Assembly: GCA_050742975.1 (NCBI GenBank)
Contig: JBOGDQ010000004.1
Location: 1 to 5,568 of the forward strand
Direction: 5' to 3'
Origin: JBDTGE01 sp050742975
GTDB taxonomy: Bacteria > Actinomycetota > Actinomycetes > Mycobacteriales > Jatrophihabitantaceae
Length of the DNA: 5,568 nucleotides
Part shown: positions 1-5,568 of the stretch, piece after piece
Position numbering within the stretch: the first letter of the stretch is position 1
Layout of the letters: the number at the start of each line of letters is the position of its first letter
The notes under the pieces: generated by a model
What the model saw: the letters and a program-made list of their open reading frames with translations, nothing else
Database searches by the model: none
Told to the model about the DNA's origin: nothing
Position numbers and translations under genes: made by a program

Positions 1-106
1 CCCGCGGCCCGCATCACTGCGCCGCCAGCTCAGTGAACGGCTTCAGTAGCGGCCCTCGCGCAGGACAATTCTCCCACCAGCGCCGTGGCATCGATCATCG
101 CTGCGG
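1..106. other. Short region downstream of jetD with no supported gene
   Basis: No hairpin plus T-tract terminator is visible after the jetD TAA. On the minus strand there is a 22-codon frame (98 down to 30, beginning MIDATALVGELS) without a convincing ribosome binding site. A GTG-ATG pair at 17-12 could begin a further minus-strand gene outside the window (Met-Arg-Ala-Ala). Neither can be supported from what is visible. Confidence 0.3.
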
Positions 107-1387
107 TTACAGCTCCGTGCTCGTTGCTGGAGACTCTGACGCAACGCCGGCCACCTGGCGGGCCGCGACACCTTCGCGCATGCGGGCCAGCAGTTCGGCG
201 CGGACCTGCTCCTCATACACCGGACGGCGCTCGCGCTCGAGCAGCTCACGTAACGCGGGATCCCACGGTGTGTCCGGCACCGGGCCGCTGATCGTCTGCG
301 CGCCGCCTGCGCATGCAGCGTAATCGGCCGCGCCCATCCGCCACGGGATCGTGCCGGCCTGCCGCGCCAGCCACTGCGTAATGGACAGTCCGGCGGGATC
401 GAAGTCGGCGTGCTGGAGCGCGCGGGCCCCGGAGCCGGTGAGCTGACGCAGCAGTGTCACCGTGGCGACGGTGGGCCGGCCAGAACTACAGACGATAGGT
501 GGACCGTCCCACGACCCGGCCGCGGCCTCGACGACGAGCGAGGGGTTCTCTACGACATAGAGGCGTGCGTCTGGTGGTAGCGGCGGAAGCGACCAACGCC
601 GCAGGTTGGCGAGCGTGATCACGACGGGTTCCGCGGTCGCTGAGGCGGCGGCCAGCCAGCGCAACAACGGTGTCCGCTCGCCACCGGGCAGGCCGAGCGT
701 GAGCACGGTCGACGACAGCGGATCGGGTACGACGCCGACCGCCTCCCATAGCGCGCGCGCCGCCTCGGCATCGGTAGCACGCTCCTGCCCCAGGGCGAGC
801 GCCACGGCGTCGAGCACCAACGCGGGCAACGCGAAACCGCGATCGAGGGCGTGCGGGCCATCGGCGTGATCGCTCGCGAACGACGCGAGTGACGCGCCGT
901 CAGCGGGCAGTGCGCGCAGGACGCGCAGCGCGGACTCCAGACGCGCACGGTGAGCGCCGACCCCACCGCGGACGCCCGTCGGCCGCAGCGCCCTCCCCCA
1001 GCCAGCCAGTCGGCCGGATCCGGTACCGAGATCGAGGACCGATGCCTGCTCGTCCAGCCAGCTCCACAGCGCTTCCCGGCAGGCACGGTCCTCGGCCAGT
1101 TCGGCGCGACGATCGGGTAGCGGTCCGCGCAACTGCTCCACGAGTGAGCGCAGCTGCGCTACCGAGGCCAGCCCGAGCACGCCGAGCAGGCGGTCCACCC
1201 GCAAGCGGACGTCCGTGCCTGGCAGCCGGTCCTGGCCGAGCAGGTCCGCGAGGGCGCGCTGTGTCTGAGCGGGCAGACCGCGCAGCGTGAGGCGGGCCGG
1301 ATCGACCCCCTCCGCGAAGCGGCGCGCGAGTTCGTCAACAATCAGCGCAAGCGCCGGCCGGCCCAGCCGCGCCATTGGTTCGGTCAT
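107..1387 (-). CDS. jetD: Toprim-domain protein, TIGR02679 family (Wadjet JetD nuclease)
   Basis: This 426-residue protein matches TIGR02679: an N-terminal DUF3323-type region followed by a C-terminal DUF2399 Toprim domain. Family-like stretches are LTLRGLPAQTQRALADLLG near the N-terminus, PHALDRG (from H179 minus one) in the middle, GVVPDPLSSTVLTLGLP after it, and WRMGAADYAA plus GPVPDTPWDP near the C-terminus. Toprim residues are visible: VVENP with E280 as the conserved Glu, then HADFDPAGL with D328 and D330 as the metal-binding DxD. In Wadjet, JetD is the topoisomerase VI-like nuclease that cleaves plasmid DNA when activated by the JetABC motor; here that is inferred from homology. The ATG at 1387 is the first possible start: the same frame upstream has no ATG, GTG or TTG before an in-frame TGA inside the end of jetC. 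No clear Shine-Dalgarno sequence precedes it, which suggests translation depends on the upstream frame. L379 is a TTA codon and the stop is TAA, both uncommon in such GC-rich DNA. Confidence 0.9.
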   Translation of the reverse strand: MTEPMARLGRPALALIVDELARRFAEGVDPARLTLRGLPAQTQRALADLLGQDRLPGTDVRLRVDRLLGVLGLASVAQLRSLVEQLRGPLPDRRAELAEDRACREALWSWLDEQASVLDLGTGSGRLAGWGRALRPTGVRGGVGAHRARLESALRVLRALPADGASLASFASDHADGPHALDRGFALPALVLDAVALALGQERATDAEAARALWEAVGVVPDPLSSTVLTLGLPGGERTPLLRWLAAASATAEPVVITLANLRRWSLPPLPPDARLYVVENPSLVVEAAAGSWDGPPIVCSSGRPTVATVTLLRQLTGSGARALQHADFDPAGLSITQWLARQAGTIPWRMGAADYAACAGGAQTISGPVPDTPWDPALRELLERERRPVYEEQVRAELLARMREGVAARQVAGVASESPATSTEL

Positions 1388-1455
1388 CGGCCCGTCGCCG
1401 CACGAACGCGCGGCGCTCTTATGGAGCGGGAGCGTTTCCTCGCGGTTCTGCTCAT
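1384..1455 (-). CDS. Possible 23-residue bridging ORF between jetC and jetD
   Basis: An ATG at 1455-1453 overlaps the jetC TGA (1454-1452) as ATGA. Its frame runs 23 codons and ends in a TGA (1386-1384) that overlaps the jetD ATG, again as ATGA. The peptide begins MSRTARKRSRSIRAPR and is very basic: 8 Arg and 1 Lys of 23. It may be a short coupling frame that carries ribosomes across the 64-bp gap to jetD, which lacks a clear ribosome binding site. Against a functional peptide, there is no recognisable Shine-Dalgarno sequence for it, Arg-rich short frames are common by chance in GC-rich DNA, and the frame is open further upstream inside jetC. Confidence 0.25.
   Translation of the reverse strand: MSRTARKRSRSIRAPRVRAATGR
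1396..1415 (-). other. Small GC hairpin just upstream of the jetD start
   Basis: CGCCGC at 1396-1401 pairs perfectly with GCGGCG at 1410-1415, leaving an 8-nt loop. In the transcript the hairpin ends 8 nt before the jetD ATG, where it could limit independent initiation unless ribosomes arriving from upstream open it. There is no T-tract, so it is not an intrinsic terminator. Six-base GC stems arise easily by chance at this base composition. Confidence 0.3.
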
Positions 1456-4400
1456 GCGACCGCGGGATCGATCAGGCGCCGCCTGCCGTCCCAGGTGAAC
1501 CGCGTGGACGTGACCGGCTCGTTGTCGGTCGGTGGGTGCAGGTAGTGGATCGCGATGCCGTCGAGGTCGGCATACTGGCACCACTCATGGTCGCTGGTGA
1601 ACACGGCGTCCAGCTGCCAGGTCGTGAAGGCCCCGAACAGCTGCGCGCGGTTGGCGGTGTCGACGCCGGCGAACAGCTCGTCGAGCAGAATCAGGCGGGG
1701 GCATGCGGCGGGTTCGCCATCGTCGCCCGCGTAGTGCGCCGCGACCGAGGCGATCATCGGCAGATGCAGCGCGATCGAACGCTCGCCGGTCGAGAGCTTC
1801 TGCAGCCGCCGGGACGTCGCGGGCTGGTAGCCGTCCCAGTCGCGGTGCGCGACCTGCAGTGTGAAGCGGTGCCAGGCACGGTAATCGAGCGATTCGCGCA
1901 ACCGGGCCTCCCACGGAGCGTTGGCCTCCAGCTCGGCGCGGGCCTGGTCGACCCGGGCCCGCACGAACTCCTGCAAGGCCTCCCGCTCCTGCTCGGACAG
2001 GTCGGCGGGATCGCGCAGCAGGAGCGCACGGGCCGCCCTGACCGCGGGCGGCTGGTCCGGGTCGACGTCCCAGCGCAGCTGTACCGCGACCCCGGCCGCT
2101 GCTGTGCGGACCGCGCCCAGCTGTGCGTTGATGCCGTCGACCAGCGCGTTCGCCTGCCGGATCCGGTCGGCCAGAGCTCGCCGGACGCTACCGGCCAGCG
2201 TCTGCTCGAACAGCCGCTCCTCCTCGGCCGCGAGTTCGGCCCGGCCCTCCGCGAGCTGGGTCGCCAACGCGTCGGACAGCTCGCCGATCCGGCGGCGCAG
2301 GCCGCCCGAGGTGGTGCGCAACACCCACCAGCCCTCGTCGGCGAGTTCCCGGTCGAAGTCGACACGCGCACCGAGCGCGGCCTGGGCGACGTGGACCCGT
2401 TCGCGCACCTGTTCCGAGCGTCGTTCGATCGCGTGTGGTGTGGTGTCCACGGCCTCGTGCTCGGCACCGACGGTGCGGGCTGCGGCCAGCACGGCCGTCC
2501 CGGTGTCGAGCGGGCCGGCGGGACTCACGCCCGCGTCGGCGCCCAGCGCGCCGAGCCCGGCGAGGAAGTGTTGATGTGCCCGCTCCCGGTCCGCTTCGGC
2601 CTCGGCCCGCTTCACCTCGGCCGTCTGGACGTCCTTGCCGAGTTCGCCCACTCGCCGTTGCAGGGCCTCCGCCTCGAGCGCCAGTTCGCGTACTCGCTTG
2701 CGGCAGGCACTCCGCTCGGAGCCGAGTGCGGCGAGACGGTCCAGGAGCTGCTGGTAGTCGGCGCCTATCGAGGACTCCAGCGTCTGGACGCGGTGTTCCA
2801 GATCGCCGGCCTCCCGCTCGGTATCGACCTGGTTTGCCGTCGCCTGCGCCACCTCGCTCGCGGCCCGCTGCGCCAGCCTGGCCGCGTCGTCGTTCCGACG
2901 CGCGCCAGCGCGCAGCTCGCGGCGGCGTCGCCCCCAGGTCGTGGCCGAGGCGGCTAGCTGGCGCAGGGCGGTCTCGACACCGTCCAGCGCGGCCGGCTCG
3001 GCCGGCAACCCGTGCCGGGTGGCCAGGGTCGTCAGCTCGCGCAGCGCGGAACGCACCGTGTCCTCGGCGACGCGGCGGGCCGCGCGACTGGCCTCGAGCG
3101 CGTCTTGTGCCGCGTCGAGCTGGGCGACGGCCTCGGTGAGGCGCCGGACAGCGACGGCCACTGCGTCGCCCGGCGGCTGGGCCGCAAGCTCCGCGTCGAT
3201 TGCAACGCGGCGCTGCTCCAGCGCAGCGGACTGACGCTCCAGCGCCGCCAGCCGCCGCTCGATCTCGCCGAACGCGGCGTCGATCTCGGCCAGCCGTTCG
3301 AGTCGGTGCCGCTCGCGAGCGACGGCGCCGAGCAGCATGGCGGGTCGGACCGGCCCGCGGCCGACCGCACTCGCCAACCGGTAGCTGCCGTCGGTCGCGA
3401 TAGCAATGTCGGGAGCACTGTCGGCAGCACTGTCGGCAGCACTGTCGGCAGCACTGTCGGCAGCGTTGTCGCAATCTCTGTCCGTCGCGGTCAGGACGGT
3501 GCCGAGCACCGGGATCGAGGACAGCACGGCCGCGATCGTTGACTCGCGAACATCGGTGCCCGCCGCGACCGGCTCGAGGAACTCGCGCAGCGTGCGACCT
3601 GCGGCCGGACGGGCGGTGAGCTGGATGTCGGCCTGATCCGGCCCGAGGTCGACCTGCCCGTCCGGCGTCACCCAGGCGTCCAGCAGCCCGGCCGCGGTCA
3701 GCGCGGCCTCCAGCCCGTCCACGTGCGACTCGGAAAGGCCGTCGTTGACGTCGACCAGTTGCCACAAGGGTGCGCCGGCCCGCTCGGTGCGGTCCGAGCG
3801 CCACGCGGGACCGTCCGGGTCGACGAGCTTGCTGAACTCCCACCGCGCGCGCTCGGCCGTCAGCACAGCCTGCTCCTGCTGCACGCCGGCGCGCTCGCGC
3901 TCCAGCTTCTCGCGGGAGGTCGCCTCCTCGCCCGCAACCGCTCGGCGGATCTCGGCGATGGCGGCGTCGACCTCGCTCGGATCGCGCGCCGGAGTGGGTA
4001 GGACGGCACGCAGTCGTTCCACCCTCGCGGTGACGCAGCCCTCGGCCCACGCGTCGACGGCCGCTGCGTAGTCGTCGCGGCTGCCCGCCTCGGACAGCTC
4101 GGCAGCGGTGACGCTGCCGGTGCGCTCGGAGGCGGTGCGCTCGTCCGCGCTGACCTGCTCGTCGCGCACATCGCGCTGGGTCACGGCCCGCTCGTGTGCG
4201 GCGAGAGCGGCGCGGACCTCCCTCACCCGGTCGCGCTGGGCGCGTCCCCAGGCGGTCAGCAGCCGCTCGGCGTCGTCGGGATCATCGAGACCTGACGCCT
4301 CGGTCGCGACCTGCTCGGCGCCCACCAGCTCGGCGGCCGCGCGGAGTTCGGTGTCGGCGAGCCGAGCGTTGTCCTGTGCGAGCTGGTGTTCCTGCGCTGC

Positions 4401-5555
4401 GTCGTCGGACTCGCGGGCGGCGTCCACGCGCTGCCGCTCGCGCTCCGTCGCGGCCATGGCTGCGCGGGTGGCGATCTCGCGCAGCCGGGTGGCCTGCGCC
4501 CGCAGGTCGGCGAGGCTGGCGCCGGCGCGGTAGGCATCGCTGTCTTTGAGCGCGTCGGTCTCGACGCCGATCTCGTCGTCCCGTCCGGTCAGCTCGTCCC
4601 GCTCGTCGCGCACCGCGGCGTTACGCAGCTCGGCGGCCGCGAGCTCGTCGCGGGCGATCCGTTCGCCCCGGGTGACGGTGTCACGGGTGGACTCGGCCGA
4701 GCGAACCTGCGCGGCGGCCGCGACGACGACCGCCTGGGCATAGCTCTGTTGGCGACGCGTGAGGTGCCGGGCCTCGGCAACATCGTGCTCGAGCGCGGCC
4801 AGCTCCGAACGGCGCCGGTCCAGGCGCTCGAACCCTTCGGCGACGGCCGCGATGTCGTGCTCGTCCAGCGGCGGGAGTGCCTCGGAAAGCACGTCGGACA
4901 GCTTGTCCGGGTCGAGCTTCTCGGACAGCTTCTCCTTGCGCAGCGCGAGTAACGCGCCGATGACCGATGCATAGCGTTCGGCACTGAAGCCGGGGAACAG
5001 AGTCTCGCGAACTGCTGCGCGGTGCTCGTCGGCGGTGGCGTGCACCCGGCCGGTGTCGCCGATCGCTTCGGTGAGCGCCCTGCGGGACAGCGGCGTGCGG
5101 GTGGTGTCGAGCAGGTGCAGGTCGCGGCCGACGGCGAGGGTAGTGGTGAACAGGTCGACGTCCGTCTTGCCTGTTGCCCGCGAGCCGCGGATGCGCGCGC
5201 CGACCGTGAACACGTCCGCGCCCCGGGTGAACTCGACCCACGCGAACCCGGTGCGTGACGGCTCGTCGCTGCCGGTCATCAGCCTGTCGAACAGTCGCCC
5301 GCGCGGCTTGCCGGATGAGGTCAACCGAGACGGTGAACTGTCCCCGTCGAGCAGGAACGGCAGCAGCAGCTCGAGGGCCATGGACTTGCCCGACCCGTTC
5401 GGCCCGCGCAGCAGCACGCGACCGTTGTGGAAGGTGAACGTCTCGTCCCAGTAGCGCCACAGCGCGATCAGCCCGGCGCGGTTCGGGCGCCAGCGATCGG
5501 CCGGCGACCCGCCGGACGGCAGGGACACGACCTCGCTCAGGTGTGGTGCACTCAT
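1452..5555 (-). CDS. jetC: SMC/SbcC-like ATPase, TIGR02680 family (Wadjet JetC)
   Basis: This is a 1367-residue SMC-type ATPase, close to the roughly 1400 residues usual for TIGR02680. The N-terminal head carries the family pattern RWRPNRAGLIALW (21-33), Walker A GPNGSGKS (51-58) and a Q-loop-region strand GFAWVEF (103-109). Residues about 245-570 and 752-1170 are rich in Ala, Glu, Arg and Leu, as expected for the two antiparallel coiled-coil arms. Between them lies a hinge-like globular segment (about 575-750, with WQLVDVNDG and LLDAWVTPDG). The C-terminal head has DYRAWHRF, the ABC signature KLSTGE (1253-1258), Walker B LILLDE (1288-1293; D1292, E1293), D-loop AGVD (1296-1299) and a likely switch His (H1323). 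In Wadjet systems JetC dimerises and, with JetA and JetB, extrudes DNA loops to sense small circular plasmids; for this family member that role is inferred. The ATG at 5555 is preceded by AAGG at a 7-nt spacing and a probable ATGA overlap with the gene before it. A 12-bp tandem repeat interrupts the hinge, and L202 is encoded by TTA. Family assignment is confident; the Wadjet subtype number is from memory. Confidence 0.93.
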   Translation of the reverse strand: MSAPHLSEVVSLPSGGSPADRWRPNRAGLIALWRYWDETFTFHNGRVLLRGPNGSGKSMALELLLPFLLDGDSSPSRLTSSGKPRGRLFDRLMTGSDEPSRTGFAWVEFTRGADVFTVGARIRGSRATGKTDVDLFTTTLAVGRDLHLLDTTRTPLSRRALTEAIGDTGRVHATADEHRAAVRETLFPGFSAERYASVIGALLALRKEKLSEKLDPDKLSDVLSEALPPLDEHDIAAVAEGFERLDRRRSELAALEHDVAEARHLTRRQQSYAQAVVVAAAAQVRSAESTRDTVTRGERIARDELAAAELRNAAVRDERDELTGRDDEIGVETDALKDSDAYRAGASLADLRAQATRLREIATRAAMAATERERQRVDAARESDDAAQEHQLAQDNARLADTELRAAAELVGAEQVATEASGLDDPDDAERLLTAWGRAQRDRVREVRAALAAHERAVTQRDVRDEQVSADERTASERTGSVTAAELSEAGSRDDYAAAVDAWAEGCVTARVERLRAVLPTPARDPSEVDAAIAEIRRAVAGEEATSREKLERERAGVQQEQAVLTAERARWEFSKLVDPDGPAWRSDRTERAGAPLWQLVDVNDGLSESHVDGLEAALTAAGLLDAWVTPDGQVDLGPDQADIQLTARPAAGRTLREFLEPVAAGTDVRESTIAAVLSSIPVLGTVLTATDRDCDNAADSAADSAADSAADSAPDIAIATDGSYRLASAVGRGPVRPAMLLGAVARERHRLERLAEIDAAFGEIERRLAALERQSAALEQRRVAIDAELAAQPPGDAVAVAVRRLTEAVAQLDAAQDALEASRAARRVAEDTVRSALRELTTLATRHGLPAEPAALDGVETALRQLAASATTWGRRRRELRAGARRNDDAARLAQRAASEVAQATANQVDTEREAGDLEHRVQTLESSIGADYQQLLDRLAALGSERSACRKRVRELALEAEALQRRVGELGKDVQTAEVKRAEAEADRERAHQHFLAGLGALGADAGVSPAGPLDTGTAVLAAARTVGAEHEAVDTTPHAIERRSEQVRERVHVAQAALGARVDFDRELADEGWWVLRTTSGGLRRRIGELSDALATQLAEGRAELAAEEERLFEQTLAGSVRRALADRIRQANALVDGINAQLGAVRTAAAGVAVQLRWDVDPDQPPAVRAARALLLRDPADLSEQEREALQEFVRARVDQARAELEANAPWEARLRESLDYRAWHRFTLQVAHRDWDGYQPATSRRLQKLSTGERSIALHLPMIASVAAHYAGDDGEPAACPRLILLDELFAGVDTANRAQLFGAFTTWQLDAVFTSDHEWCQYADLDGIAIHYLHPPTDNEPVTSTRFTWDGRRRLIDPAVA
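3402..3473 (-). repeat. 12-bp tandem repeat in jetC, four perfect and two degenerate units
   Basis: Four identical copies of agcactgtcggc (plus strand) run from 3414 to 3461. They are flanked by degenerate copies at 3402-3413 (agcaatgtcggg) and 3462-3473 (agcgttgtcgca). The unit is a multiple of three, so the frame is kept: on the coding strand it gives Ala-Asp-Ser-Ala four times (residues 699-714), preceded by CDNA (695-698) and followed by PDIA (715-718). All copies share the uncommon codons AGT (Ser) and GCT (Ala), so the array looks like recent DNA duplication, not selection on each residue. It falls in a presumed variable loop of the JetC hinge, shortly before DGSYRLASAVGRG. Confidence 0.95.
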
Positions 5556-5568
5556 TGGCCGACCTTGC
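5552..5568 (-). CDS. Probable 3' end of upstream gene (expected JetB, TIGR02678), partial
   Basis: Reading into jetC, the frame offset from it gives Lys-Val-Gly-Gln followed by TGA, whose last bases overlap the jetC start as ATGA. Four-base overlaps of this kind are typical inside tightly coupled operons. In the TIGR02677-02680 cassette the gene usually preceding the ATPase is TIGR02678 (JetB, KITE-like). Only four codons are visible, so this rests on the junction type and expected gene order, not on protein similarity. Confidence 0.35.
5563..5566 (-). promoter_or_regulatory. Ribosome binding site of jetC
   Basis: The minus strand reads AAGG followed by 7 nt and the ATG of jetC at 5555. This is a standard Shine-Dalgarno core at a good spacing, and it supports the ATG over internal starts. 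Confidence 0.5.

Noticed and set aside
30..98. 22-codon minus-strand frame just after jetD
   Set aside because: There is no clear ribosome binding site, no overlap with the jetD stop, and no recognisable sequence; frames this short are expected by chance.
1388..1451. Intergenic gap considered as a transcription terminator between jetC and jetD
   Set aside because: The hairpin is followed by no T-tract in the direction of transcription, and the ATGA overlaps point to a continuous transcript.
1287..2957. Long plus-strand open frame of 556 codons antisense to jetC and the start of jetD
   Set aside because: It is opposite two genes with clear motifs, has no recognisable domain, no convincing ribosome binding site, and the composition expected of a GC-rich antisense shadow frame.
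3402..3473. Tandem array considered as a CRISPR or as iteron-type protein-binding sites
   Set aside because: Units are 12 bp, directly adjacent without spacers, in frame inside a coding region and translate to a simple Ala-Asp-Ser-Ala repeat. A coding minisatellite explains it better.
2188..4050. Minus-strand open frame of 620 codons within jetC
   Set aside because: It is an out-of-frame reading of jetC, extremely rich in Arg, Gly and Ala, with no motif; stop-free shadow frames are normal in DNA of this composition.
4681..5460. 259-codon minus-strand frame overlapping the 5' part of jetC
   Set aside because: It is a shadow frame: Arg-rich, no motifs, and fully contained in the Walker A-bearing part of jetC.

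Overview
The window is GC-rich throughout, with strong G/C preference at third codon positions. This suggests a high-GC actinomycete, though nothing here fixes the genus. Essentially all of the sequence is coding, and everything convincing lies on the minus strand.

Read in the direction of transcription (high to low coordinates), the layout is as follows. The last few codons of an upstream gene probably overlap the first large gene by 4 bp (5552-5568). Next comes a 1367-residue SMC/SbcC-like ATPase (5555-1452), then a 64-bp junction that holds only a 23-codon open frame and a small GC hairpin. It is followed by a 426-residue Toprim-domain protein (1387-107) and a 106-bp tail with no convincing gene. 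The two large proteins match, from memory of the families, the TIGR02680 and TIGR02679 members of the four-gene TIGR02677-02678-02680-02679 cassette. That cassette is now regarded as one form (most likely type III) of the Wadjet / JetABCD anti-plasmid system. The expected JetA (kleisin-like) and JetB (KITE-like) genes would lie upstream, just beyond position 5568.

By analogy with characterised Wadjet complexes, JetC would form the ATP-driven loop-extruding motor together with JetA and JetB. JetD would be the nuclease that cuts small circular DNA once the motor stalls. Both proteins keep the key motifs (Walker A, signature and Walker B in JetC; the Toprim Glu and DxD in JetD), so the system looks intact as far as it is visible.

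Beyond the known system, the most distinctive features are a perfect 12-bp tandem repeat inside the predicted JetC hinge, a single rare TTA leucine codon in each gene, and a jetC-jetD junction whose only open frame is tied to both neighbours by ATGA overlaps.
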